Shown here piece after piece: positions 1 to 9,508 of a stretch of DNA of 64,000 bases (positions are counted from its first letter, which is position 1; each line of letters starts with the position of its first letter). The DNA comes from Halogeometricum limi (lineage in GTDB: Archaea; Halobacteriota; Halobacteria; Halobacteriales; Haloferacaceae), in contig NZ_FOYS01000002.1 of the NCBI RefSeq assembly GCF_900115785.1, positions 434,001 through 498,000 of the forward strand, written 5' to 3'. The notes under the pieces are model-generated. The model was given only the letters and a program-made list of their open reading frames with translations. It had not been told where the DNA came from and ran no database searches. The translations under genes were made by a program, and so were the position numbers.

Positions 1-1014
1 GAGCGCGGCGAGGCCGATGAGCGCGTAGCCCGCGTGTCCGATAGAGGAGTACGCGAGCATCCGCTTGACGTTCTCTTGGGTCGCCGCGGCGAAGTTACCG
101 AGCGTCATCGTGACGACGGCAAGCACCTGGAACGCGAGCACCCAGTCGACGCCCGCCGGGAGTTGCCCGAGCGGGAACGCTTCGACGAAGACGCGGAACG
201 CGATGGCGAACCCGGCGGCCTTCGAGGCCGACGAGAGGAACGCCGATATCGGTGCGGGCGCACCCTCGTACGCCTCCGGCGCCCAGAAGTGGAACGGGAC
301 GGAGGCCGTCTTGAACGCGAACCCGCCGAGGAGCATCAGTACGCCCATCCCGAGGATGCCGGTCATCCCGTCGGCGTCGCCGAGCGAACTGGCGATGTCC
401 GAGAGGAGCAGCGAACCGGTTGCGGCGTAGACGAGACTGATACCGAACGCGAACACCGCAGACGACAGCGCGCCGATGAGGAAGTACTTCAGCGCCGCCT
501 CGACGCTTCCTCTGTTGTCCTTCAGGTACGCCACGAGCGCGTACGACGGAAGCGAGGCGAGTTCGAGACTGATGAACGCCGTCGCCAGCGAGTTCGACAT
601 CGACATGAGCGTCATGCCGGTCGCGGCGAACAGCACGAGCGAGAAGAACTCCGCTTGGTGGCGCTGTTCTGCGACGTAGTCGAGCGACGCGATGCAGACC
701 ATCGCGGCGACGATGGTGAAGATGAGCGTGAAGAACAGGCTCATCCCGTCGACGACGAGCGCGTCACCGTACAGCGATATCGCCCCGCCGGTCGCCGCCT
801 GTCCGGTCCCTTCGACGAGGAACCAGCCCGCGACGCCGAACGCGAACAGCGACCCGACCGTCGAGAGGCCGGCCAAGAGGACCGTGTTGTCTGAGTCGGA
901 GTCGATACTGTCGATGACGAAGAGCAGCAGTCCCGTCAGCGCGAGGATGAGCGCCGGCGAAACCGCCGTCCAGTCCGGAAGCGGGCCGCTCTGGAGCGCG
1001 AGTGCGCCAGCCAT
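1..1014 (-). CDS. nuoN: Complex I subunit NuoN (3' end outside window)
   Basis: Membrane antiporter-like subunit of respiratory complex I, proposed to pump H+ or Na+ during quinone reduction. The visible 338 codons run from ATG at 1014 to the window edge, so the C-terminus is missing. The protein is strongly hydrophobic with many membrane segments. It contains the family segments around SVPFHFWAPEAYEGAP and LAYSSIGHAGYALIG, which carry the charged and histidine residues of the antiporter channel. The start codon shares one base with the nuoM stop (TGATG), so the genes are translationally coupled. It is the last visible gene of the operon. The truncation is a window effect, not a mutation. Identification is secure from sequence and operon position. 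Confidence 0.95.
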   Translation of the reverse strand, partial: MAGALALQSGPLPDWTAVSPALILALTGLLLFVIDSIDSDSDNTVLLAGLSTVGSLFAFGVAGWFLVEGTGQAATGGAISLYGDALVVDGMSLFFTLIFTIVAAMVCIASLDYVAEQRHQAEFFSLVLFAATGMTLMSMSNSLATAFISLELASLPSYALVAYLKDNRGSVEAALKYFLIGALSSAVFAFGISLVYAATGSLLLSDIASSLGDADGMTGILGMGVLMLLGGFAFKTASVPFHFWAPEAYEGAPAPISAFLSSASKAAGFAIAFRVFVEAFPLGQLPAGVDWVLAFQVLAVVTMTLGNFAAATQENVKRMLAYSSIGHAGYALIGLAAL

Positions 1015-2543
1015 CAGAGCCCACCTCCCGTCTCGAGAATCGGATTAACCGCTTGTTGAATCATCGTGAAGAAGATGTCCGGGTCGACACCGAGGACGAT
1101 GACGAGCAAGAGGAGCACGGCGAGGGGTGCCACGTCGTGGAACGCCGCCTCCGTGACCTCGTAGTCGCCGTCGAATCGGAACGGCCCGAACAGCGTGCGC
1201 TGCATCGCCGACAGCAGGTAGCCGGCGACGATGACGATACCGAACATCGCCGCCGCCGTGAACAGCGGCATCGCGGAGTGGACGGTGGACTGGAACGAGC
1301 CCTGGAAGATGAAGAACTCCCCGGCGAAGCCCGCCATCAGCGGCAGTCCCATGTAGCCGAACGCGCCCGCGACGAAGATGCCCGAGGTGACGGGCATCCG
1401 GTCGGCGATACCGGACATGTCGCCGAGCATCCGCGTGTGCGTCGTGTTGTAGATGACGCCGACGGCCATGAACATCAGACCGGAGATGAGGCCGTGTGCG
1501 ATCATCTGGAACGTCGCGCCGCCGACGCCGTACGTCGTGTACGCGACGAGGCCGAGGATGACGTAGCCCATCGAAGACACAGAGGAGTACGCGACGATGC
1601 GCTTGAGGTCCTGCTGTGCCAGCGCGAGAATCGCGCCGTAGATGACGCTCAGCACCGCGATGACGGCGATGGGAACGACGAGCGCCTTCGCCACGTCGGG
1701 CATCATCGTGAAGTTGAACCGAAGCAGGGCGTACGTCCCCATCTTCAGGAGGACGCCGGCCAGCATCACCGACGCCGGCGTGGGAGCCTCGACGTGAGCG
1801 TCCGGCAGCCACGTGTGAAGCGGCACGACGGGCACCTTCACGGCGAATCCGAGGAACATCGCGACGAACGCGACGAGTTTCAGCGCGTCCGCGCTGAGTC
1901 CGGCGAAGCTCCCGAGTTGGTCCGCCCTGAGCGCCTGCGCGATTTCGGGCAGGCGCATCGACGACACGGAGTCGCCGAGGCCGAACACGAGCGCGATGAA
2001 GCCGATGAACATCACGAGCGACGCGATGTTCGTGTAGACGAAGAACTTGATCGCCGCGTACTTGCGGCGGGGGCCGCCCCAGATACCGATGAGGAAGTAC
2101 ATCGGGACAAGGACGGCCTCCCAGAAGACGAACCAGACGAAGAAGTCGAGCGCCGTGAAGACGCCGAGGAGGTTCGCCTCCATGAACAGCATCAGACCGT
2201 AGAACTGCGACTGGCGGACGTCGATGGGCGTCCACGCGCTGACGATAGCCAGCGTCGTGAGAATCGTCGTGAGGACGAGAAGCGGCAGCGAGATGCCGTC
2301 GACGCCGACGAACCAGTGGACGTCCAGATTGCCGAGCGACAGCCAGACGAAGTCTGTCTCGAACGCGATGTCTCCGCCGAGGAGCGCGTTACCGCTCGCG
2401 TCGTACTGTGCCCACATCAGGAGGCTCCCGACCACGGGGAGCAGACTGAGCGCCGCCGCCAACCGGCCGGCGTACTCGTCGGGGGCGACGAACACGACCA
2501 GCGCGGCGGCGAACGTGACCGCCATGAGTGCTTCGATCATCAT
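1014..2543 (-). CDS. nuoM: Complex I subunit NuoM
   Basis: Second antiporter-like membrane subunit of complex I, about 509 residues, the usual family length. Family motifs seen are the segment VVPLHTWLPDAHVEAPTP, LKRIVAYSSVSSMGYVILG, and conserved glutamate and lysines in the central helices (FFVWFVFWEAVLVPMYFLIG). I placed the start at the ATG at 2543, which overlaps the nuoL stop as ATGA; a further ATG lies 3 nt downstream and another 9 nt upstream, so the exact start is uncertain by a few codons. It lies between nuoL and nuoN and is coupled to both by overlaps. Confidence 0.95.
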   Translation of the reverse strand: MMIEALMAVTFAAALVVFVAPDEYAGRLAAALSLLPVVGSLLMWAQYDASGNALLGGDIAFETDFVWLSLGNLDVHWFVGVDGISLPLLVLTTILTTLAIVSAWTPIDVRQSQFYGLMLFMEANLLGVFTALDFFVWFVFWEAVLVPMYFLIGIWGGPRRKYAAIKFFVYTNIASLVMFIGFIALVFGLGDSVSSMRLPEIAQALRADQLGSFAGLSADALKLVAFVAMFLGFAVKVPVVPLHTWLPDAHVEAPTPASVMLAGVLLKMGTYALLRFNFTMMPDVAKALVVPIAVIAVLSVIYGAILALAQQDLKRIVAYSSVSSMGYVILGLVAYTTYGVGGATFQMIAHGLISGLMFMAVGVIYNTTHTRMLGDMSGIADRMPVTSGIFVAGAFGYMGLPLMAGFAGEFFIFQGSFQSTVHSAMPLFTAAAMFGIVIVAGYLLSAMQRTLFGPFRFDGDYEVTEAAFHDVAPLAVLLLLVIVLGVDPDIFFTMIQQAVNPILETGGGL

Positions 2544-4561
2544 TGGAACCACCCTCCGAGCAGACCGAACCCGAGAAGCAGCACCGTCAGACCCAGCGTG
2601 AGGAGCGCGGCGTAGTTGCTCACGACCCCCGTCTGAATCCGGCGGACGCGACTCCCGGAGAACAGGCTGACGCTGGAGACGCCGTTGACGACGCCGTCGA
2701 CGACGCCCTGGTCGAACTTGTCCGCGCCGCGCGAGATGGGGCGGACGACGCTGTTCGCCAGCCAGACCTGGTACTCGTCTTGGTAGTAGTTGTTGTACAG
2801 CAGCGTCTTGATGCCGCCGAGCTTGTCGGTGTGTTCCGTCGGCTCGGGGACGTTGTACAGGACGTACGCCAGTCCGGCACCGGCGATAGCGAGGCCCAGC
2901 GAGACGGCGGCCCCGATGGCCACCGTCGTCGCCTCACCGCCGATGTACGCGGAACTGTACGGGGTGAGTTCCGCGTAGTGGTGGGCGGTCAGGCCGTCGA
3001 GGCTCATGTCGAGCCACTGGTGCAGGAAGTCGATGCCCTTGATGCCGAGGAGTTTCTCGACGGGCACCATGTTGACCACACCCGTCGTCGCGGCGAGGAC
3101 GCCGAGGACGGCGAGCGGTCCTTTGACGTTCCAGCGGACGCCGTGCGGGTCACGGGCCGTCTGCGAACGCGGCTTCCCGTGGAAGGTGAGAAACACCATC
3201 CGGAAGGTGTAGAAGCCGGTGAAGAACACGGCGAGGAGGCCCATCGCGTACGCGACGAGCAGAATCGGACTGCCGCCGAGGCCGTGGATGAGCGTCTCGT
3301 ACAGCACCTCGTCCTTCGACCAGAAGCCGGCGAACGGGAAGATGCCCGCCAGCGCCAGCGACCCGGAGAGGAACGTGTAGTAGGTGACGGGCATCTTCTC
3401 TTTGAGCCCGCCCATGTCCCACATGTTCTCGTTGTGGTGCATCGCGATGATGACAGAGCCAGCACCGAGGAACAGGAGCGCCTTGAAGAACGCGTGCGTC
3501 ATGAGGTGGAACGTCGCGGCGACGTAGCCACCGCCACCCAGCCCCAGCATCATGTAGCCGTACTGGGAGATGGTGGAGTACGCGAGCACCTGCTTGATTT
3601 CGCGCTTGACGACGCCCATCGTCGCCGCGAAGAGGGCGGTGAAGCCCCCGATGAGGGCGATGATGGCGAGCGCCGTCGGACTGAGCGCGTAGAAGCCGTA
3701 CATCCGCGCGACGAGGTAGACACCGGCGGCGACCATCGTCGCGGCGTGGATGAGCGCGGAGACGGGCGTCGGACCCTCCATCGCGTCCGGGAGCCACGTG
3801 TGCAGCGGGAACTGCGCGGACTTCCCGACGACGCCACCGAGGACGAGGAGGCCGACGATGGTGAACCACGTCTCTGCCGCGAAGCCGAACGTGTTCACCG
3901 ACGTTTCACCCGCGAGCGCCTGTTCGGCGAGGTGCGGGAACGATTCGGACCCGGCGAACGCCGCCGTCCCGAACGTCGCGAAGACGGCGACGACGCCGAC
4001 GAGGAAGAAGTAGTCACCGAAGCGGGTGACGAGGAACGCCTTCTTCGCCGCCGACGGCGGGCCGGGTTCGCGGAACCAGAAGCCGATGAGGAGGTACGAA
4101 CACAGCCCCACCAGCTCGAAGAACATGAACGCCATGAGCAGGTTGTCGGCGACGACGAACCCGAGCATGGAGGCGGTGAACAGGCCGAGGCCGGCGTAGT
4201 AGCGCGGCAGGCCCGTCTCGCCCTCGTCGTTCATGTAGCCGAGGCTGAAGATGTGGACGAGCAGCGCGATGAGCGTCACGATGACGAGCATCAGCGCCGA
4301 CAGCGGGTCGATGAGGAGGCCGAACTCTAAGGTGACGGCTCCGTCGAGACCCTGCGCCCACGTGTATATCGTTTGATTGTACGTCTGTCCCTGACTGACC
4401 GTGAAGAACGTCGCGAGCGAGAGCAGGAACGAGCCTGCCGTCGCGACGATGCCGGCGAACGCGCCGCCCTTGGGCATGCGGTTGCCCACCGCGAGCGCGA
4501 CGAGGAACGAGACGAACGGCAACAGTACGATCGCCGGAACGAAGTCGAATATTCCTGCCAT
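2540..4561 (-). CDS. nuoL: Complex I subunit NuoL
   Basis: Largest antiporter-like subunit of complex I, 673 residues. It carries the channel segment FPLHTWLPDAMEGPTPVSAL, the repeat segment VLAYSTISQYGYMMLGLG, and a long C-terminal part with a final membrane helix, matching the lateral-helix extension of NuoL. It shares ancestry with DabB further along this window. The start follows the nuoK stop by one base. The stop overlaps the nuoM start (ATGA). Confidence 0.95.
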   Translation of the reverse strand: MAGIFDFVPAIVLLPFVSFLVALAVGNRMPKGGAFAGIVATAGSFLLSLATFFTVSQGQTYNQTIYTWAQGLDGAVTLEFGLLIDPLSALMLVIVTLIALLVHIFSLGYMNDEGETGLPRYYAGLGLFTASMLGFVVADNLLMAFMFFELVGLCSYLLIGFWFREPGPPSAAKKAFLVTRFGDYFFLVGVVAVFATFGTAAFAGSESFPHLAEQALAGETSVNTFGFAAETWFTIVGLLVLGGVVGKSAQFPLHTWLPDAMEGPTPVSALIHAATMVAAGVYLVARMYGFYALSPTALAIIALIGGFTALFAATMGVVKREIKQVLAYSTISQYGYMMLGLGGGGYVAATFHLMTHAFFKALLFLGAGSVIIAMHHNENMWDMGGLKEKMPVTYYTFLSGSLALAGIFPFAGFWSKDEVLYETLIHGLGGSPILLVAYAMGLLAVFFTGFYTFRMVFLTFHGKPRSQTARDPHGVRWNVKGPLAVLGVLAATTGVVNMVPVEKLLGIKGIDFLHQWLDMSLDGLTAHHYAELTPYSSAYIGGEATTVAIGAAVSLGLAIAGAGLAYVLYNVPEPTEHTDKLGGIKTLLYNNYYQDEYQVWLANSVVRPISRGADKFDQGVVDGVVNGVSSVSLFSGSRVRRIQTGVVSNYAALLTLGLTVLLLGFGLLGGWFQ

Positions 4562-4562
4562 C

Positions 4563-4865
4563 TTACCACCTCATCGTCGTCGCGTCGGTGACGTCGACGC
4601 CGCCGAAGTTCCGGTACAGCACCATGATGATACCGAGTCCGATCGCGACCTCTGCGGCCGCGAGCGCCATCGTGAACAGCGCGAACGTCTGACCGGTGAC
4701 GTTCCCCCACACGTAGGAGAACGCGACGAGGTTGATGTTGGCGGCGTTGAGCATCAGCTCGACCGACATCAGGAACAACAGCGCGTTCCGCCGCGTCAGG
4801 ATGCCGAACAGGCCGATGCAGAAGATGGCCGCGGAGAGCACCAGATAGTACTCCGGTGGAACCAT
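4563..4865 (-). CDS. nuoK: Complex I subunit NuoK
   Basis: Small membrane subunit of complex I, 100 residues with three predicted helices ([56 protein letters not shown]). The conserved glutamates of helices 2 and 3, part of the proton path, are present in MSVELMLN and AAAEVAIG. Its ATG shares one base with the nuoJ2 stop. Length and motifs fit the family exactly. Confidence 0.95.
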   Translation of the reverse strand: MVPPEYYLVLSAAIFCIGLFGILTRRNALLFLMSVELMLNAANINLVAFSYVWGNVTGQTFALFTMALAAAEVAIGLGIIMVLYRNFGGVDVTDATTMRW

Positions 4866-5242
4866 CAGTTCTCACCCTCCGTCTCGTCGGTTTCGGACCC
4901 GGTGAGCGTCTGCTTCAGTCGCCGCCCACCGTCCGAGATAAGCCCGCCTTCGGCGGTGCCGGACTCGCGTCGCGCCAGCAGAATGGTCCCGTCGAGCGCG
5001 ACGTCAAGCGCCACCGCGATGACGATGAAGGCGACGAGGAAGCTCTCCGAGGGTACGTCGCCGAAGTCGAGGTTGAACATCGCGTAGCCGATGCTGGCGG
5101 TGATGTTCGCGTCGGCCGGGAAGCCCTGCACCTGCGGGAACGACGCCGTCAGGAACGCCGCCGCCATCACGACGAACAGCGCGACGGCCGCCAGTCCCGG
5201 CACGAGATGCGACCCGAGCTTCAGCTGCGGTTTCGTTGTCAT
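4865..5242 (-). CDS. nuoJ2: Complex I subunit NuoJ, C-terminal part (NuoJ2)
   Basis: Membrane subunit of complex I, 125 residues. Haloarchaea commonly encode NuoJ as two adjacent polypeptides; this is the downstream one. It has an N-terminal helix ([18 protein letters not shown]), a loop, then a second helix ([20 protein letters not shown]), and ends with a short charged tail. The start overlaps the nuoJ1 stop as ATGA. By itself it shows weak family signal, so the call relies on context plus helix pattern. Confidence 0.85.
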   Translation of the reverse strand: MTTKPQLKLGSHLVPGLAAVALFVVMAAAFLTASFPQVQGFPADANITASIGYAMFNLDFGDVPSESFLVAFIVIAVALDVALDGTILLARRESGTAEGGLISDGGRRLKQTLTGSETDETEGEN

Positions 5243-5499
5243 GTACTACTCGCCTCCGTATTCGTACGCGTCAGCATCACGGCGAACGTGACCAGAATGA
5301 GCACCCCGCCAACGTAGACGAGGATCTGCATCGCGGCGAGAAACTCCGCTTGCAGCATCACGTAGTGCACCGCGACGCTCAAGAGCGCGCCCCCGAGCAG
5401 GAGTGCGGAATGCCAGATGTCCCGCACGAGGACGACGCCCAGGCTGCAGCCCACGGTAACGAGGGCGAACAGCGCGAACGCGATGGTTTCATAAACCAT
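5239..5499 (-). CDS. nuoJ1: Complex I subunit NuoJ, N-terminal part (NuoJ1)
   Basis: N-terminal half of the NuoJ membrane subunit, 86 residues with three helices. The conserved NuoJ segment LQAEFLAAMQILVYVGGVLI carries the pi-bulge helix of this family. The start at ATG 5499 is chosen because GGAG lies about 9 nt upstream, a good Shine-Dalgarno match; an upstream in-frame extension to 5607 lacks hydrophobic or family character. It is separated from nuoI by 109 nt, the only real gap in the operon, and overlaps nuoJ2 by ATGA. Confidence 0.9.
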   Translation of the reverse strand: MVYETIAFALFALVTVGCSLGVVLVRDIWHSALLLGGALLSVAVHYVMLQAEFLAAMQILVYVGGVLILVTFAVMLTRTNTEASST

Positions 5500-5608
5500 T
5501 GTGTGTGTCTCCTTGAGGAATCCCTTTGAACATTTCGAGAACGTCCGGGGGCCGAATCGTCGCGAGTCGGCCGAGCGGACGTGCGAACGGTCGGTACAGT
5601 GAGTCACC

Positions 5609-6070
5609 TCACTGGTAGTCGACTTCGCCGTCTCCCTCGCCGATCCACGCGTCGCGGTCGGGTTCGCGGGAGTTCAGCGGGTCGATGTCCTTGTACCACG
5701 GGACGTTCTTTAGCTGTTCTTTGTTGTACACGAAGTCGTCTTTCGTGTCGGCGGTGAACTCGAAGTTCTGCGTCAGCAGAATCGCGTCCACGGGACAGAC
5801 CTCCTCGCAGAGTCGGCAGTAGATGCACTGTCCGATGTGGAGGTTGTACTGTTCGCCGTTTCGCTGGTCGTCCTGAACGATCTGAATCGTGTCGTTCGGA
5901 CAGACGTTCTCGCACTGACGGCACCAGATACAGCGCTCTTGGCTGAACTTGTGGACCCCGCGGAACCGGGGACTCACTTCGGGTGCGACGTCCGGATACT
6001 CGACCGTGAACGTCTGACCGTCCAGTGCGTGCTTCATCGTCGTCGCCATGGATTTGAGCAGTCCGATCAT
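5609..6070 (-). CDS. nuoI: Complex I ferredoxin-like subunit NuoI
   Basis: Electron-carrying peripheral subunit, 153 residues, that holds two [4Fe-4S] clusters and passes electrons towards NuoB. Two ferredoxin motifs are visible: CIWCRQCENVCP (Cys47, 50, 53, 57) and CIYCRLCEEVCP (Cys82, 85, 88, 92). The ATG at 6070 overlaps the nuoH stop (ATGA), which decides the start; the frame stays open upstream but that stretch is nuoH sequence. Confidence 0.96.
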   Translation of the reverse strand: MIGLLKSMATTMKHALDGQTFTVEYPDVAPEVSPRFRGVHKFSQERCIWCRQCENVCPNDTIQIVQDDQRNGEQYNLHIGQCIYCRLCEEVCPVDAILLTQNFEFTADTKDDFVYNKEQLKNVPWYKDIDPLNSREPDRDAWIGEGDGEVDYQ

Positions 6071-7137
6071 GCTATCACTCCCACGATGATGGCCGTGAGC
6101 ACCAGGTTCGCGAACGAAAGGACGAGCATGCCCTTCCAGCCCACGTCGAGGAACTGGTCGACGCGGAGACGCGGAATCGCAGAGCGCATCCACTGCGTGA
6201 AGAAGTAGAACGCCCATATCTTCGCGACGAACCAGATGAACCCGAGACTCTCCGGGCCGGGTCCGGCCGGGCCGCCGAGGAACAGCGTCGCCGCGATTGC
6301 GCCGCCGAGGAAGATGTGGATGAACTCACCGAGGTAGATGAGCACGAACAGGACCGAGGAGTACTCGGTCTGGTATCCGGCGACGATTTCGGTCGGTGCC
6401 TCGGGGATGTCGAACGGGTTCCGTCCGACCTCCGCGAGGTTCGCGACGACGAACAGCACGAACGCGAACGGGTTGACGAATGCGAACCACTGCGGAATCG
6501 TCACGCCCGCGACGGTGAGAAGCGGTTCGGTCTGCGCGGCGACGATTTCGGACATCTGGAGCGACCCGGTGAAGATGACCACCGACGCCGCCGTGATGAT
6601 GAGCGGAATCTCGTACGCGAGGTTCGCCGCGATGGCGCGGAGACCGCCGAGCAGCGAGTACTTGTTGTTCGAGGCGTACCCCATCATCACCAGTCCGAGC
6701 GAGGCGATGGACGCCGCCGCGAAGGCGAACGCCAGTCCCGTCTCGGGGTCCGCGAGGTGGATGCCGCTTCCCATCGGGATGACGGCGAATCCGAGCAGCG
6801 CGGAGAACGGGATGACGATGGGTCCGAGGTCCCACGCGGGACGGTCGACGTGTTCGGGTACGACGAGTTCTTTCGACAGCAGTCGAACCGCGTCGGCCAC
6901 GATGATGAGCAGACCGAACGGTCCGATGCGGTTGACCGCGATACGGTCCGTGAACGCGGCGGTAATCTTCCGTTTGGCCCACGGTCCGGCGACGGCCGTC
7001 TGGACCAACAGGAGGTTCGCGATGAGGAAGGCACCGAGCAGTCCGCCCACGACGTCACCGAGGACGCCGGAGAGACCCAGCAGGTTCGCGATGCGTTCCG
7101 GCAACAACACCGTATCAGACTGCAGTGGCGCCGTCAT
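6067..7137 (-). CDS. nuoH: Complex I subunit NuoH
   Basis: Membrane subunit that forms most of the quinone-binding chamber with NuoB and NuoCD, 356 residues with about eight helices. Diagnostic segments are DRIAVNRIGPFGLLIIVADA, EVGRNPFDIPEAPTEIVAGY (the EAPTE loop conserved from bacteria to mitochondria), and RLRVDQFLDVGWK near the C-terminus. Start and stop overlap nuoCD and nuoI by ATGA, indicating tight coupling. Confidence 0.96.
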   Translation of the reverse strand: MTAPLQSDTVLLPERIANLLGLSGVLGDVVGGLLGAFLIANLLLVQTAVAGPWAKRKITAAFTDRIAVNRIGPFGLLIIVADAVRLLSKELVVPEHVDRPAWDLGPIVIPFSALLGFAVIPMGSGIHLADPETGLAFAFAAASIASLGLVMMGYASNNKYSLLGGLRAIAANLAYEIPLIITAASVVIFTGSLQMSEIVAAQTEPLLTVAGVTIPQWFAFVNPFAFVLFVVANLAEVGRNPFDIPEAPTEIVAGYQTEYSSVLFVLIYLGEFIHIFLGGAIAATLFLGGPAGPGPESLGFIWFVAKIWAFYFFTQWMRSAIPRLRVDQFLDVGWKGMLVLSFANLVLTAIIVGVIA

Positions 7138-8807
7138 CGGTCGACCTCACCGAGAACGATGTCGAGGCTGCCGAGCGACGCGATCATGTCCGGGATGTAC
7201 TCGCCCTGCGACATCTCCGCCAGCGTCTGCAGGTTCGAGAAGCACGGGCTCCGAATCTTGAAGCGACCGGGCTTGTCGGTGCCGTCCGCGCGGATGTAGA
7301 TGCCGAGTTCGCCCTTGGCGGCCTCGACGGCGCGGTAGATTTCGGTGTCGTCCTCCGGGCGGAGGGTCCGCGGCACGTTCGACTGGATGGTCCGTTCGTC
7401 TTCGGGCCAGTCCTCCAGCAGGTCGACGCACTGCTGGATGATCTTCGCGGACTCCTCGACTTCGCGCATGCGGCAGAGGAGGCGACTGTAGTTGTCACAG
7501 CCGTCTTCGACGACGACGTCCCAGTCGAGTTCGTCGTAGTAGCCGTACGGGTCGTCGCGGCGCAGGTCGTAGTCGATGCCCGAGGCGCGCGCGACCGGTC
7601 CGGTCGCACCGTAGGACTTCGCGACTTCCGGGGGCAGAACGCCCGTGTCGATGGTGCGGACCTGCAGAATCTCGTTCGAGGAGATGAGGTCGTGGTACTC
7701 CTCCAGCGTGCCCGGCAGGTCGTCGAGGAAGTCGCGAATCTTCTCGAAGAACTCGTCGCGGGGTTCCGGGAGGTCCCAGACGACGCCGCCGAGGCGGAAG
7801 TAGTTGAACATCATCCGCTGACCGGTGAGGTCTTCGAGGATGTTCTGCACGATTTCGCGGTCCCGCATCGCGTACATGAAGATGGCCGTGAAGTCGCCGT
7901 AGACGTCGAGGGCGAACGTTCCGACCGCCAGCATGTGCGAGGCGATGCGACAGAGTTCCGCGCCCATCGTCCGGATGATCTGCGCGTACTCGGGAACCTC
8001 GATGTCGTTGAGGTCCTCCGCCGCGCGTGCGTAGGCCCACTCGTTGAGGAGGCCGGACGACGCGTAGTCCCACCGGTCGGGGTACGGCATGATCTGGTGG
8101 CGGTACGTCTTCGTCTGGCACATCTGCTCCTCGCAGCGGTGGAGGTAGCCGATGTCGGGTTCCACGTCGGCGACCTGTTCGCCGTCGAGGACCGTCTTCA
8201 CGTGGAGGACGCCGTGGGTCGCGGGGTGGTGCGGACCGATGTTGAGGTACATCGTGTCGCCCTCGTTCTCCCGGTGGTCGTCGGCGAGGGGGTTCTCCCA
8301 CTCCTTGAGCGTCACGACCTGCGGGCGGTCCTGGTCGTAGTCCAGCGACATGGGGTGTCCCTGCCACGTGTCGGGGAGGAGAATCCGCTTCAGGTCGGGA
8401 TGCTCCTCGTAGTCGATGCCGACGAGGTCGTACGCCTCGCGTTCGTGCCAGTCGGCCGTGCGGAACACCGCGTCGGCGGACTGACTGCGGGGGTCGTCCT
8501 TCGCCGCGGGGACGACGACGCTCGCTTCGCGCGTGCGGTCGTCGTAACTCGTGAGGTGGTAGATGGACTCGTACCGGTCCTCGTACTCTTCGGCGGTGAC
8601 GCACGAGAGGTGGTCGAATCCGGCCTCGTCGCGCAGACGGGACAGCGTCTCCTGGACGGTGTCCGGGCGGATGACGAACCCGGGTGCGTTGACGTGCTCT
8701 TCCCGCGAGACGACGAGGTCACCGAGGAGGTCGGCGATTTCGTCGCCGGTCGTCGGCTTCGTCGCTACCGCGTCGGTTCCCTGGTCGCGTGGTTCTTCGA
8801 GGCTCAT
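7134..8807 (-). CDS. nuoCD: Complex I fused subunit NuoCD
   Basis: A 557-residue fusion of the 30-kDa (NuoC) and 49-kDa (NuoD) peripheral subunits. NuoC occupies roughly residues 30-170, with the signature ADWHEREAYDLVGIDYEEHP near 118-137. NuoD starts near residue 188 with NIGPHHPATHGVLHV, whose His residues line the quinone site, and runs to the C-terminus. There is no Ni-binding cysteine pair of the related hydrogenases, so it is a true complex I subunit. It overlaps nuoB and nuoH by ATGA. The same fusion occurs in E. coli and in other haloarchaea. Confidence 0.96.
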   Translation of the reverse strand: MSLEEPRDQGTDAVATKPTTGDEIADLLGDLVVSREEHVNAPGFVIRPDTVQETLSRLRDEAGFDHLSCVTAEEYEDRYESIYHLTSYDDRTREASVVVPAAKDDPRSQSADAVFRTADWHEREAYDLVGIDYEEHPDLKRILLPDTWQGHPMSLDYDQDRPQVVTLKEWENPLADDHRENEGDTMYLNIGPHHPATHGVLHVKTVLDGEQVADVEPDIGYLHRCEEQMCQTKTYRHQIMPYPDRWDYASSGLLNEWAYARAAEDLNDIEVPEYAQIIRTMGAELCRIASHMLAVGTFALDVYGDFTAIFMYAMRDREIVQNILEDLTGQRMMFNYFRLGGVVWDLPEPRDEFFEKIRDFLDDLPGTLEEYHDLISSNEILQVRTIDTGVLPPEVAKSYGATGPVARASGIDYDLRRDDPYGYYDELDWDVVVEDGCDNYSRLLCRMREVEESAKIIQQCVDLLEDWPEDERTIQSNVPRTLRPEDDTEIYRAVEAAKGELGIYIRADGTDKPGRFKIRSPCFSNLQTLAEMSQGEYIPDMIASLGSLDIVLGEVDR

Positions 8808-9508
8808 GGCGAATCAGCCCAGTTGTAGCGCATGACGAGGTCGTCCTCGTCGATTCGGTCTGCGAGGTGGTTCACGAGTTCGTCCTGGCTGAGGTCGCCG
8901 AACTGTTCGAGTTCGTACGGCTTGACCGTCACCGGACTGGACTCGCCCTCGGCGATACGCTCTTGGAGTTTCGCGATGCCGTAGACGAGGGCCTCGGGTC
9001 GCGGGGGGCACCCGGGGATGTGGATGTCCACGGGGATGACCTCCTCTGCGCCCTTGATGACGTTGTAGCCCTCCTGGAAGGGACCGCCCGAGATGGTGCA
9101 CGACCCCATCCCGACGACGAACTTCGGCTCCGGCATCTGGTCGTAGACGCGCTTCATGCGCGGGGCGAACTTCGAGACGATGGTTCCCGGAACGATGATG
9201 ACGTCCGCCTGCCGCGGCGACGCGCGGGGGACCCCGGCACCGAATCGGTCGAGGTCGTGCTTGATGGCGTACGTGTGCATCATCTCGATGCTGCAGCAGG
9301 CGATACCGAACTGCAGCATGAACATCGAGGACCCGCGGACCCAGTTCATGAACTTGTCGAACTTCGTGAGGATGAACGGCGAGGAGCCGAACGCCTCGCG
9401 AAGTTTGGAGTTGAACCGGTTGTCTGCGCCCGTCATTCGGGCGTCGCGTGTCTCGGTCTGTACCTGCGTGTCGTCCGTGACGAAAGGTTGGTTCTGGTCG
9501 CTACTCAT
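8804..9508 (-). CDS. nuoB: Complex I subunit NuoB
   Basis: Holds cluster N2, the last [4Fe-4S] centre before quinone; 234 residues. The four ligands are visible: the Cys-Cys pair in FGIACCSIEM (71-72), GSCTISGG (137) and PGCPPRPE (167). The start is the ATG at 9508, overlapping the nuoA stop as ATGA. The first 35 residues are a variable acidic extension. The C-terminal 60 residues extend beyond the minimal NuoB core, as in other haloarchaea. Confidence 0.96.
   Translation of the reverse strand: MSSDQNQPFVTDDTQVQTETRDARMTGADNRFNSKLREAFGSSPFILTKFDKFMNWVRGSSMFMLQFGIACCSIEMMHTYAIKHDLDRFGAGVPRASPRQADVIIVPGTIVSKFAPRMKRVYDQMPEPKFVVGMGSCTISGGPFQEGYNVIKGAEEVIPVDIHIPGCPPRPEALVYGIAKLQERIAEGESSPVTVKPYELEQFGDLSQDELVNHLADRIDEDDLVMRYNWADSP

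Noticed and set aside
1002-8828. Long plus-strand frames opposite the nuo operon (for example 1002-2615, 2528-4330, 7125-8828)
   Set aside because: They are antisense to genes with intact catalytic motifs, consist of Arg/Glu/His/Asp low-complexity, and arise because high GC leaves few stop codons in other frames.
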